This document shows, piece by piece, positions 34,914 to 49,300 of a stretch of DNA of 64,000 nucleotides (positions within the stretch are counted from its first letter, which is position 1; every line of letters begins with the position of its first letter). The translations under genes were made by a program, and so were the position numbers. Under the pieces are notes generated by a model that saw nothing but the letters and a program-made list of their open reading frames with translations, was not told the origin of the DNA and ran no database searches. This DNA is from Strongylocentrotus droebachiensis (Eukaryota; Echinodermata; Echinoidea; Camarodonta; Strongylocentrotidae). The stretch spans positions 1-64,000 of the forward strand of contig JAVYIG010007493.1 of assembly GCA_035222895.1 (NCBI GenBank), in the 5' to 3' direction.

Positions 34914-37900
34914 ATGAGCGTTGGTCCCCTTGTGACCGAGATCCTGTGTGTGTTTGTGCTCGCTGCGTACCTCCTCCACAAGTATGGAGATTGGCGCAAG
35001 CAGCATCCTGCCGTTACCTTGGCAACCTTCATCTCCTGGTATTTCTCTCTCATCATTGTCTTCATGTTACCTCTCGATGTTACAACGGTGAGTCCATATG
35101 TTGTCTGTCTGGAGCCAGAAGGACGGTAGCTCTGTGTTTAAAGATAAAGTTGAGTTCTGGCCATGCGATTGCATTGTGAAAGAAACGGTGTGGAATCTAT
35201 CAGAGAGGTTGATCATCTAGTATATAGTATTCGTGTGTATTGCAAGGTTCTGGATTCATCAAAATGATAAGAAATTTGGCCAAATCTTGGCAAAGTTACA
35301 AGCACTGAACACAGAATGATGTATATGGGACTACACGAGCACATGGCGAAAAAAACCTACCCCCGATTTTTACGATGTTTCATTCATATTTAGAATATGA
35401 AGGCATTTGAAGAGCCATGCTTTTCAGGGAACATGTTTAATCTGATGTTCTTCCACCCTTGCATAATACAAATGATAACGCTCACAAATTATTTTTTACC
35501 TCTTCCCAGAACTCAACCTTCTCTTTAAGTACATTTATAAACTTCTGCTGAACTTTGGAACAGACAAGCTTTAAATGTCAAAAACTGTCAAACTGTTAAC
35601 CAATTCAAAACTTACAGTCTTAAGACACATTTATTCAAAATTGCTTTTGATGATTAACCAATACTCTGTTCACATTGATGTGTATTTCATATGAATTGTA
35701 ATTTGTAGGTTTATTTGCACTTTTTTGTTTTGTTTAATATGTAATTGTTTATTAGTCTATTTTGTTTTGTTTAATATGTAATTGTTTATCAGTCTATTTT
35801 GTTTGTTGTAGCGCTTTAGAGACTTCGGTGGTACTAAGCGCTTTATAAGTAATGTTTTTGTTATTATTTGTTATTATTATGAGATAATGCCCTTGTGCCT
35901 CCAAACATTGAAAGTATAATGGGTTGGTTTTGACATACCACACGTCAAGTTTTTGCTTGTCACGACTCACGGCATTGATTTTGATATGGTCCCTATTTCT
36001 GTATTTGAATTAGACTAATGAGGGAATTGTTTTATAGTATGTGTGAGTGAGAACTTGTTATGCACTCATGTACAATGTACATGTACATGTAGGTTAACAT
36101 GAATGTAATTCAAAATCAGAGTCCATTTGATCTTGACAATGTCCCTTGAAAATGTTGATATTTGTATCGAAATCGGGAAAAGTAATGATCTTTTTTTGTA
36201 GAACAACATTTCTGCCTACCTGCGCTCATTCTCAACATTTGAGGAAATTGATGAATTTCAAAAGACAAAGCAGCCATAGTAAAACGATCACATTCTAATA
36301 GATAATATAAGATGTGTAATGTGAGTGCATAAAAAGCTGAGCTTCATCATCATTATCAATATTCTGTTGTTTGTTTTCAGACATTTTATTTGCAGTGCAT
36401 GAAAGCTGCTGAATCCCCCATAGTACCGGACGTGACTCCCGCATCACCGCCCTTCCAACAAATTCCCACAACGGACCTTCATGCAAAGCTGACACAGGTA
36501 GGGCACACCGACAGTGCCCTCGGTACGACTAACCTGATGCTGAATGCATCCCTGATGAATTTGACTGGAGGAGGAGGAGAGGGTTCTTTGAGGGATAGGA
36601 GGAGTGTAGCGGCGGAACAGTGCAAGAAACCCTGGAGCTACGTCCCAGAAGACATCCTCCCCATCATCTGGAAGATCGTCTATTGGACTACCTTTGTGCT
36701 GACGTGGTAAGTGGCATGTTTTTGGTTGGATGGGTGTTCAAGAATGTGTACTACATGTGCGTACCTGCCAACCCTACCGAATAATCCGGAATGTCCCGTT
36801 TTTCTGGATTTTTAGGACCCCAAAATGCAGGATTTCTTTTTGTTGTTGTTGTTGTTGCTAAAGCCAAATTAAGCTTGTTTTATTGTATGCCGCGATGTGA
36901 GAGTTCACATATTGCGTGCATTGAAGGGCTGCATGATTGAGCAGCGAATTTGTATTCGCTTTTTTGCACAGATTTACTGCGTATTGCCAGTTACACTGCC
37001 GCTGCATGTGCTTTAAGGTACAGATTTCTTATTTTCGAAGACATACCGTGCTAAAAATTCTTAATTCTCATTTTCAAATGTTGGCAGGTATGCATGTGGG
37101 TAATTCCATAAATTAGGGAACCACTTTGTGACATTTCTTTGGTGTCCCAGTAATACTCAATGAACCCACACTTATTTGCGGCTCTGAGTAAAGACTTACC
37201 AGTAAATTGTGGAGTGAGATTGTAAAGTGATTTCTAAGCATAATATCGCACCGTCTTACCTAGAATCACTTGACAATCATACTCGACTATTCAAGTCTTT
37301 ACTCAGAGCCACAAATACAGTATATGTTACAGTATAGCTGGTTATGGAATTACCCATGAACAAATATATTTATATTACATCAGATAGCATGTACATAATT
37401 CTTTTTGAGGCATTCAGTTAGGTTGGGGCAAAAAGTAGGACCACATCCATGTCCATAAAATGTTGATGAGTCTTCTTCTGAAAGATCAAATCATCTGTTG
37501 ACGATTTTTATGCAATGAATATAGGAGTGTCCTGTCAGAATCATTCCTGTTCCAGCTGCTTCTATTCAAAATCTTTGCTCAATATGTATTTTTTTTTTGG
37601 AACCAGCATTACATCGGACATCACATTTATTTTGTACTTTACATGTAGGTCTATAATATTGATTCACCATGGAACTAGAGTACTTCTAAACACACATGTA
37701 GTTGGCTATGCTTGGCAGGCTAAGCTCAACTTGAGCAAACATTATTATGATTGATAGCAGACATACATGTAATTTGTCACATCAGGGGAGTGTTTCACAA
37801 AGACTAAGATCGACTTTAAGTTGGACTTAACTATGGCAGGCCATTCATGCCACTGTTTGCTCTCACCATCATGATATTTAGATAAAATTATTTCCTTCAA

Positions 37901-40155
37901 TAATGATTTATAAAAAAATGTAAATTCTGTAGGATTTGTGAACATGATTTGTACATCCCGCGAGAGACCATGCCAGTAAATGATGAGAGCAAACAGTGGC
38001 ATGAACGGCCTGCCATAGTTAAGCCCTACTTAAAGTTGATCTTAGTCTTTGTAAAAACACTCCCCTGGTATGTCACAAAATTTCCCCAACCCTGTGGCAT
38101 GACCCTTATAGGCAAGTCCAGGGGATTATGTTCTTTGCTTTCCCATACAAGAATAACAAATAAATTAAAAATAAGGCTGCCACAAGTACTTGAATACTTG
38201 AGTATTCACACTGTTGACAACTACACAAGTACACAATTTCTCGTACTCTTATACACTGCTGTGCCTTTTTTTCTTCTTTCTACAAGTAAGTGTCGATTTA
38301 TTGTACAGTTTGTGATTTCTGAAAGTTAGAGCAAGATCATACCTGGGATTGATTGTAATCTGAAGCTAAAGTACAGTATGAGTCATAACAATTACACAAT
38401 GTATGGGTTCAAATATTAATTGATATCTGACTACTACTGACTACATACTTGATCTTTTGACTTTGACCTTTTTTTAAACATACACAAACAGGGGAATGGT
38501 AAATGATACTATTGTGGCACCACACTTAAGCTGTATTTTACACTTTTGCATTCAGTCAGCGAACAATTGGTTGATTTGTGTCATTGCAGGCTTAAGCCTT
38601 TATTATTCTCATTGGCTACCCTTTTATTTATACATTTGCGGTTCCCTCCCAGTTTCAATATAATGTCCTGGTTCATGTAATCGATAGTGTTCATCTTCCT
38701 CTCTTTCTTTGCTGGAAACAGATATCTACTGATTGTTTTCATGCTATACAGTATGTACATGTATGATAGGTCATGAACTTGGCAGTGTAGATTATACATG
38801 TACATGTACATGTACCGGTATGTAGATTTAACTAAAACTTGCTGCACATTAACAAATTTGATACAATTAAAATTTGATACAACAGAAATAAAGTTTAGTT
38901 GCCTATGTACATGTTCACTAATTTAAAGCAAGTGTGATTTTTAAATAGTTTGCCCCTCAAAATGAGCAAACAAGCTGATTGTAATCTTACATAATTTAGC
39001 AGTACCGGTACTCCTTTAAGTTACAGGTTTGTTCTCCACTGGGACTTTTGAGCTAATGGGGAAATCAATTCAATACATCCCATCTGGCAATAATCAAATA
39101 TTAATTCAATTGATTACATACACCCTGTACATGTACAATCATTGATCTCAACACACAAGAAAAAGTCAGTCATGAGAGAGTTAAGAGTTAAGTTAAGCAA
39201 TATGTGTTGTTGGCTCGTTGCACTTGAAGTTGAAGGAGGTTTCAAGGTGGAGGCATCAATTCATATCATGAGAACACTTCCAATTCAGGAGTTGCAGTGA
39301 CATTAAACTATTGCACGTTACAGTACAATCAAACCTGCTTTAGTGACCACCTGTCTACAACAAGCACAATTTTTTGTTTCCCTTGAAAAAGATATCTCAT
39401 TGCAACATGTACTAAAGGAACGTGTCTACAAAGACCACCTGTCTACAAAGACCACCTGTCTACAACGACCACCTGTCTACAAAGACCACTTTTTGTGTTT
39501 CCCTTGGGCAGTCGCTGTAGACAGGTTTGACTGTATTTAGACATCCTGTACCATTGTCATAGTGGGTAGTGCTTGACAATATTTTTGACACCATGAATCA
39601 AAATATTGAGTTAGATTAGATTTATTATTTTTATTGATGATAATGATGAATATGACAAGGTCTGTGTTTTTGCTGTTTGGTGGATACTGGGCAGTAAGAT
39701 TAATATTTCTATTTTTTTTTAGTCTTGGTACAATGGAGTTGAATTCTTTCAAAAGTTCTTATTCTTTGATGTACATTTATCTATGATTATTTTATTTTAA
39801 ACTTCTTTCCAAACAGACTTCATATTTTGCTTAGGAAAATCAACATAAACTATAAACAATGTTGTGTTTTTGTTGGTAATCAAAAATGTTCTTTCCTTTT
39901 ACATTTCATTACAAATAAAACTAACTATTAAACTACTTGATGTGTCATGTTACAAATGAATTTATCAATGTTAAATAATACTTTCAAGTTTATTGATGAA
40001 CACATTTTAAAGAACTGTTTTAGTTTATTATTTGTTTGCTGTATTTCCAGGGTCATTGTGCCCTTCATGAATAACACAAGCTGGCGATTTTACAATTATT
40101 TGTACCTTTAAGCTTGTTGAAGAACCAATATCATAGAGCTTATTAATTTGTTCTT

Positions 40156-40191
<36 letters not shown>

Positions 40192-40350
40192 TCTCTCTTT
40201 CTCTCTCGGTCTCTGCATGTTTGTCTGTCTGTCTGTCTCTGTTTCTCTCTGTCTGTCTGTCTCTCTGTCTCTGCATGTTTGTCTCTCTCCTTCTCTCTGC
40301 ATGTTTGTGTCTCTCTCTCCCCCTCTCTCTTTCTCTCTGTCTCCCTCCCT

Positions 40351-40396
<46 letters not shown>

Positions 40397-43300
40397 TTAC
40401 AGGCTCATTATGCCCTTCATGAAGTCGTACACACAAGCTGGCGACTTTACAGTCGCAGGCAAACTGAAAACTATCTTGGTGCAGAACGCCATCTGGTATG
40501 GCAGTTATCTTCTCATTTTCGGTGTCCTTCTCATCTGTGTGGCGGCCAAACCTGAACTCCAATTAAGTGGGTAAGTAGTGCACAGACGAGAATAAGTGTG
40601 GCCAAGGTCATCAATTCTAGACATGGATGGAAATCAGCATAACAGAAACTTAGTATCAGTAGTTCGCAAACTATAATATTTCTTAGGTGAGCATGCCATA
40701 TTTATTAGGCCTATAAAGAAAGATGTAATATTTCTCTTTAAGTGCCAAAACTTGGGTCGGTCGGTCGAAAAATCTTTCTTTCTTTTTCTTTTAAACTTAA
40801 AAAAAAAAAAATCTTATATTTCTCAGTTTTGAATGCTTTAATACATTTTTTTTCTAAGAAACATTAAAAAAAAAATTTTAAAAGTCGTCCACAAATTTTA
40901 AGATTTTTGGGTAGGTCGCAAAGGGCAATACAACATCTTTTTTTTAAAGGCCTGATAGTGAATTCAGCATCCTTTACCTATCGGCTTATTTTCCATGACA
41001 TCACGATGCGGCACAACCTATGCGGTTTTTTTATGACATACTGTACATGTAAAGAGTAATATGCTTCACAGTCGTCTATCTCATAACACAGAGCTTAGTG
41101 AATACGTGCAGGATCTTTGTTGCCATTCATTTGAACATTTTAAAAGATGCAATGTTCAGCCTTTTTTTGCATATCTGAACAAGCCTTAAGGCTGCTTTTT
41201 TTGTCAGTGTCAACATCAATATTGATTTTAACTGATCATCATGATCAACAACATTACTTGGTTGCAATGTAATCAGTGCAATCAATGTCATCTTATCAAA
41301 ACATGTGGGCAATCAACATTGTTCCCCCCCCCCCCCATTCAGAATCTAGCTAATTTGGGCAGGCATTCAATATTACGTCGTCTTCTGGATACCTACCCCG
41401 GCTATCTAGATCCAAGGTAGACAAAGATACAAAGACCATAGTTTAGGCTTTTTGATGTACAAAATAGCTCATTATAGATGATTTTCAGGCCCTCTGATCA
41501 ATTCTAACTGGCATCCCTGAGTCAAAGGTTCTGGTGAAAATGTTGAAAGTTTTGTATTTTTATAAGGACTAAAATCAAATTGTCACTTTTAGAAACAAGT
41601 TATATATGTATTTCTTCACAGGCAACAGCTTCAGATCATTGGCATCACAGCGAGTAACACCTGGGGTCTGTTCCTGCTCATCCTGTTGCTAGGTTACGGA
41701 TTGGTGGAGGTACCTCGTCAGTGCTGGAGGCAGTCCAAGCGAGGTTACAACCTTGAGCATACCTACTTCCTACTGGCCAAGCTAAGCACAGAGAAGTCAG
41801 AGGCAGATGAAGATCTGGAAGACATCTTGGAGGTAAAATAATAACAATAATAATAATAATAATAATAATAATCTTTTAAAGTCCACTCCAAATTTTATTA
41901 ATGGAAATTCTGTTGCCCAATTGATCGTGAGCCCGGCAGCCACTGAGCAGCGCCAAATTGACGTTGCTCTATCCCCTTATTGTTGAACGCCAAACAAGGT
42001 AGCAGCAAACTCCCGTCTTTTAACGTCCAGATATTTGGGGTTTTATTAAAATTGTGTTGTACCAGGATTTATAAAGGTTTGTATGTGTGTGTTTGTTACT
42101 TTTTTATTTGGGATAGAAAATATGTGTTTAATCAGTCTATGATGCGGTTTATCTCATGTAGCAAGCTTTGCTGTCAGAATAATACTTGTTAGTCAAACCT
42201 GAATGTATAATGAGCTAATAAGAGAAATGCAGTCTGACAGTTGTAATTATATATATTTTATATAAATTCAAAGAAAAACTTTGTCAAGTGGAACAATTAA
42301 ACAAAACAGTTGTCTTACTTTCTTTATTGACAGGTTGTCATTAGAGCAGTAAATACAGTACTTTGGCATTATAATTTAAAATGGTGAAATTTAATCTTAC
42401 TGTCGTTCAATAATCCAACATGTACTAACTTCTCAGAAATTGAAGAATATATGAAAGCTATGAAAGTAGAACATGTCACTTAAAGGGATCCGAAACGAAA
42501 TTCTGGATTTAGATCATGCTGCAATGATAATTATTAACCTTTAGGTCAGTCAGAAACCCCATGAATTTTACAAGTCGATCGCCTGTCTGATTATCAAGAT
42601 ATTTCTGATTGGAATTTGTCAAACGGTTTTCATAACACTACAGTCTATTGCCTGGGGAAAACGAGTATGGTAGAACCGGTCATTCAAAGATTTTTTACTT
42701 TTTTGAGGCACTTCTTGATCATTTTGAAGCGCAATTTTTTTTAGGGCTTCAATATAACACCATATCACAGACACTGATATCATGTAGGGCAGTGTATCTC
42801 AGATTTAACATTGTTAAACGATCCCTTTAACATGTTTTGAAGTAGTTCCTTTCAAACGTTCACTGGATTGATTAGTACTTGTATTTATCCTTGGCACCAG
42901 GACATCCGCAGAGCCTCCGACGCTGTCAGATACAACCATCCTCTGCGCAAATATGTCAACACTGTGGTTTCCAAATGCCCTGACGAATTCCAGGACTCCC
43001 TTACCAAGCATTTGGATGACTTCCAGGAGTATGGTGACCAACGTGTCCAGGTACACTGGTTATCCCCCGTAACCATTTGATCTTTTCAATTCAATTCAAT
43101 TCAATTCTTTTTATTCATCCAAATTCACAAGAATACATGGAAATTTGTTTTGATCACACATTGTACAAATCCGTAATATATACATGTACATGTATATGAG
43201 AAACTATATCGTTATGTTTATAATTTTGGTGGATTTTTTGTGCCTGTTTTTAGGGCACCTACAGGGCAATACAACATCTTTTTTTTTTAGGCCTTAGTGT

Positions 43301-46300
43301 GTTTATTATTGTCGTTCAGACCACCTGTCCCATTCTCCTTAAAAAATAAATGATAGGAGGTTGGTAGAGATTACCCCCCCCCCCCCATCCTTCCTGTATC
43401 GATCCATTCTGGTTGATGATAATGGATTTCTTGGAATCCCTGTTAGGTAACATATTGACATTATACTCCATTATAAGATGATGAAGCGCATCCTTATCAA
43501 TTGATTGGTTGAGAGCGTACACGTGACAAGGCATTATAATTTTACCAATGACTGGTCATTAGCAAATATTATAAGATGATGACGTAGATCCTAATCAAAT
43601 GTTATAAAGCATCATTTTATAAAACAAATAAAACATAATCTTATGAAACAAATAATACACATCATTTTGTTTTGGCATTAGTAAAATTACCCACACTCTG
43701 TACCTTCAAAACAGTCTGAACACCCTTGTCTATCGCCTCAGGCGTGTTCCAAAGGTACCTTGTGTGGGTAATTCTTACTAATGCCCTCACTGCTGTGTAC
43801 TATTTGTATACTAATTTGCCATCTGCAAATATGTGCATGTATTTGTCTTGGAAATGTGCCATATGAACCCATGTATAATTATTGTTTCAATCATACAGGC
43901 GCCGTCAGAGAATGAGTTGGTACGTCTGCACAGTAAAGTCATGTTTGCCGTTCAAGCCAAACACCGAGCAGACACGCAATGGAAGGTCCTCGTCAGGGGA
44001 GCATTCTTTCTAGAGGACTTGCAACGAAATGAAAAGGGCAACACATCGTAAGCATTCAGTTCTATTAAATCACAATAATTCAATATTTTAGATACGTTGC
44101 ATAAAACTCAACAAAGATTTGGTTTATTTTATTGTGTACAGCTTAGAAAAGAACAAATTGCTTTGTATGTATATCGTTTGAATTACAACTTTATCTTGAA
44201 TCTACCCCCTCAAATATATTATTCTATAAAACTTCTGATACAAAAAGAAAAAAAGCATAAATGAAGGAGAAGAAGACTTAATAGAGAATACCCACAAACT
44301 TTTAATTGATATGCAAGTGGCAAGGGTCATAAGAAATAATATGTACGCATATTTGCAATTATATATGACAAATATAGGATGTTTATCTATTCTTCAAAGC
44401 TTTGGATAAACTATAACAACCAACACTGTTGCAAATGGCAACAATACCCTGGTGTGATTCGGTTATTTTGCTGCATGAAACTTAAGATTCCCACCTGACC
44501 CAAAAGTTTCATACAGTACATGCAAACATTTCTGGGGGGTGTTTCACAAAGATCCTAAGTCGAACATAACTCTTAGTTGCACTTAAAAATTATGGAGAGC
44601 CATTTATAGTCTTAAAATTAAATTCTAGTATTTTAGACTTTCTATAAGTTACACATTAAGAAAATGAAATCTCCTTGATAAAAGAAAATATGAATGATTT
44701 GAATCAACATTTTATCCCTTAAAAAAAAAAAAATACAAATATTTTCATAGAGGCTTAAGGCTTTCCATAATTGTTAAGTCCAACTTAAAGATAAGTTCAA
44801 CTCAGGATCTTTGTGAAACACCCCCCTGGTGTTATAGTAGATGTACTCTACTCTCAATCTGGAAACCCTGCCCTTTACTGTCTACGCCAAAATCTTAATG
44901 ATATTCTGTCTATTTTCTATCTATCACAGTCAATTCCATCATACCTTTGACCCCAAATTCAACACTGTCGAGCAGTTCGTCTGCACCCCTACGGTAGAAT
45001 GGTACTGGCGAGTTTGGTTCTTACCGACAGCCATGAAGGTGATAGCAGTTGTCTTGGCTCTTTTCTCTCTCATGGTCATCTGGTCTGAGATGACCTTCTT
45101 CAGCATTAGTCCGATACTCTCCCTCTTCGCCATCTTCGTTGACAAGGCCAATGAAAACTACAACTTCCTCTGTATTGAGGTAAGGATGCATAATGGAATG
45201 ATATACAAACATACAGCTGCATAATATGCCATAATGCTTACCGGTATTACAGTATGACAGTATACATTTAAATCAGCTTTGAATATTTTGTCATCATAAA
45301 TGATTTTATGGAAAAATCTCAAAGTATGAAAGTAGAAACATGACTCATCTACATGTATCTCTTTAATCGTTGCAATTGGATAAATGCTAAAAATATTTTT
45401 TCCACTTTGTTTTCATGCAATCTCAAGTGATTAATGTTTTAAGTTGAGATGAATGTTTGTTTGTTATCATCCCATTGTTTTTAGTTTTTATTCATTCCCC
45501 CAAATGCATGTGATTTTTTTTGTTTTTGTATTTTATTATAATTTTGATTCTTTTGGTCAAGGGTCTGAATACCTGTGATTGTTATGTGCAACTGTGCATG
45601 TATTATACTGGCAGTATTTGTTTATGCTATTCTTCTCTCCCTCCTAATTCTCATCTATGTACTCCTATTTAAGTTACGCTTTTTTTTACCAGAGCAAACT
45701 TTAGTAACTCTTTATAATGCTATCATTATGCCTCACTTAACTTATTGTAATGTTGCATGGGGAAATACGTATAGGAGCCATATAAACAAGTTAATAGTCC
45801 TTCAGAAGAAAGCTATCAGGCTCATTACAAATTCAAATTACAGAAGTCCAAGTAATCCTTTATTTGTGCAACTTCAGATGTTGCCTCTTGATGAATTAGT
45901 CTCCATGAATTGTTTGATATTCATGTACAAATCTCAATCTGCTCAAAATAATTCATTTTTAAAAGATGCGTTTATTGTTAATTCGACTGTCCATTCGTAC
46001 AACACACGTCAGAGAAATCTTATCCATCAGCCGTTTGCGAGAACACAAACTGCTTCAAACTCTTTTGTAATTAATTGTATCAAAGAATGGAATAAGTTGC
46101 CACAAAACATCAGATCCAGTCCAACACTACCTATGTTTAAACATACATGTCGAGAATATCTTTTTGAGAGATTACAAAATATGTTAAAGTAAATCCTGGA
46201 AAGCCATGTGTGTATGTGTGTATGTGGGTGTGTCCGTGTGTGTGCGCGTGGGTGTGTATGTGTATGTGTGTTATCTTTTTTTCTGTTCCCATATTTACTC

Positions 46301-49300
46301 ATTAGTTATCATTGTAAATATGTTTTTGTCATCGGTTATTCTAAATACTGTTATTTTGTTTTTGTTTATGTACCTTTTAAGGGGCCCCTTATCACAAGCT
46401 CTGCTTCTCCGGGGTCCCAAACCTATCATGTTTTTTATTTCTTTTGTGTCAATTGATTGTAAAATGTTGTGTTTGATTGGTTTGAATAAACTTGAACTTG
46501 AACTTGAACTATTCTGATTAAAGCAATGCTTGTTTTCCCAAAGGTACTCTGTATCATCATCATAGCATACTTGTGTGTATGCTCCTACTACACTGTCTTC
46601 AAGGTTCGCGTGTTTAACTATTATCATCTGGCATCCCATCACCAGACGGATGAGAGTAGCCTTCTCTTCTGTGGCATGTGAGTTCTGCTGCAGCTGTCAA
46701 TAGGGACTTTTAGATTCGCACAAAGACAATGGGGATTGCTACGGTCGACGTCCTTTTAATGCACTGCCTTGAATGGACGTCACACATATCAGTCCACGCA
46801 AATCTAAAAGTCCCTAATAATAATTTCTCCCGGGGCATTGTCAGTACATTTTAATTGTATTTTAATTTGATTTATTTATTTTTTAATATTTTTTTATTAT
46901 GTTTAATATTATTATTATTATTATTTTTTTTATTTTTTTTATTTATTATTTTTTTTTTTTATTTGTATATATATATATATATATGTTTTTTTTTTTTTGG
47001 GGGGGCGGGTTTGTTTCATCAACAATGTTTCATGGCATACATTATTGCTAGCACATTTTTAATGTGGGAAGAATGGTGGGGGAGGGGGGGGGGAGACATT
47101 TTGTCATCGGTTCTGTGCATATATATATATATAATATATATTCATTCTTCAAGTCATTGCTAGCACATTGTAAAGGGGAGGGGGCTGGATTGTCAAACAA
47201 ACTGCTATAAAGTATGAGGAAAAATTGTCAGATAGTGGAAGAAAAGTCTGGAGAGTTGAAAATTCCTGCAAAATTACCACAAGAAAGTTCATTTTGTTTA
47301 AATTTTTCAAAGAGGTAAAGAATTTTTAAAACTAGCTCCCAGCCCCCCCCCCCCCCCCAAATTAAGAGCATCCAATCATTAGCCTATTGTAATGTTAGGA
47401 ATATGTCACTACAGGTCATCTTTTGATGGTTCTTTATCCAATCTATCAACAACCACTTTTTAAACAAAGTCAGTGGTGTTTGTGAAATAGTACCTTGAAA
47501 CTTGCCCCATAACATTACTAAATTGTATATTACCTTCTCAGGATGCTGTGTCGCTTGACTCCTCCTCTTTGTCTCAACTTCTTGGGTATGATCCATCTCG
47601 ATGATCATGTGACTGGAAAAGAGGACTTGGTCGAGACATCCTATACTCTGGTGAGTTTACACTCAAGCAGCTTGTCAGTGTTACATCTGCTTTCAAGTTG
47701 AGGTTTACAGATAGTATGCATTTAAAGATAAACTTTAGTTCTGGTAATGCGATTGCATTGTGAAAGAAAAGGTGTGGAAAGGATCAGAAACAGTTGATCA
47801 TGTAGCATGTAAGTATTGGTGTGCACTGCAAGGTTCTGGAGTCATCAAAATCATAATAAATTTGACCGAGTCTTGGTGAAGTAACAAGCACAAACACAGA
47901 AAGCTATATATGGGACAACACACATGGTGTCGGGGCTAGTACTACCTTGAGTTCCTTGTCTTTCTATGCTCATTACTCAGCCAGTATACATTTTCTTCCA
48001 AAATTGTTTGGCACATGTCATTTATTTGTAATCTTGAACATTCAGTGTAAGTTTCGTTTGATTCTGTGAGAATTAATTTTCGTTTTTTACCATTACTGGA
48101 GTTTATCTTTAACTATTGAAACTTTGAGACATTGCATCACTCATTAACTCTTAAGCTGCCACCCATACAATGCACCCAGTGCCACAGTGCTAATCCCTAT
48201 TGTGCCACCCACAAATCTCCTGTGTGCCAAGTTAATTTTAAGGTTGGTTCAAACGCGTGTTATTTAAATCTTTACAAAAAAACAATTCGCTAAATTACTC
48301 GAGAAAATCCAATCTGACTGTTGTATACAAAGATGCGTAATCCAAAGCTGATAATCTGATGCACGCGATGGTACTTTCAATAGCGCTGCAAAAGCACTCA
48401 GCACGGTGCAATGGGCATGAACAATGACTGTTATTACATATGCGCCCTTGCGTGCACAAAGCATAGTAACGATGGCTCGCTAGCATGAACGTGGCATTCA
48501 ATCGATAGCGCGCTCGCGTGCACAGAGCACTATAACAATAGCGCGCTAGCAGTCTCATGGCAGGATATGAGTTAAAGGCATCGTTCATTAAAGGCATCGT
48601 TCAACAATGTTATATCTGAGATGCATGGCCCTACATGTTATCAGTGTCTGTGATATGGTGTAATATTGAAGCCCTAACAAAATTGCGCTTCAAAATGATC
48701 ATGAAGTGCCTCAAGAAAGTAACAAAATCCTTGAGTGAGCGGTTTTACCATACTCATGTTCCCCAATAGACTGTAGTTAATACAAACCGTTAGGAAAACG
48801 AAAAATGAAATTTCGCTTTCCAATCATAAATATCTTGATAATCAGAGAGGCGATCAGCGTGTAAAACTCATGGGTTTCCTGACTGACCTAAAGGTTTATA
48901 ATTATGATTGCAGCATGAGCTAAACCCAGGATTTTGTTTCAGAATCTGAGGCAATGTTACTGAGTCACTTTAATGAAGTTTGTTAGTGGTTCAAGTGATG
49001 TCAGTGATTTATGTTTCGGGCTGCTTCTGTCAGCAATCGGCAAGTGTGGAATGACATACAGCCTTTTCACACACAGCTAAAGTTCTATAAACATGATTAG
49101 TTTAAAGGGCTTTAAACTAATCACCTGAACATACGACATCATTCACACACAGAAATTTCGGTGCGATCGTTAATCGTTTCGTGATTAACTACTGCTCGTA
49201 AAATGCGCAGTAGTGCCATTGCGCATTGAAGGTCATGTCATATCATTCAAAGCGCACGCTCCATCCAGTTTAAACACGAATAACCTTTCACACACAAAAT

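Noticed and set aside
40143..40562. Long open frames on both strands over the CT-rich region before LMBRD2 exon 3
   Set aside because: They are products of the dinucleotide repeat; only the exon at 40403-40570 is coding.
45575..46192. A 205-codon open frame as a cellular gene
   Set aside because: Its product is the C-terminal part of a retrotransposon protein and it ends in a LINE-type tail.
48264..48597. Two minus-strand open frames with Cys/Ala/Arg-rich products
   Set aside because: They sit on a degenerate CG-rich tandem repeat inside an intron; the protein periodicity mirrors the DNA repeat.
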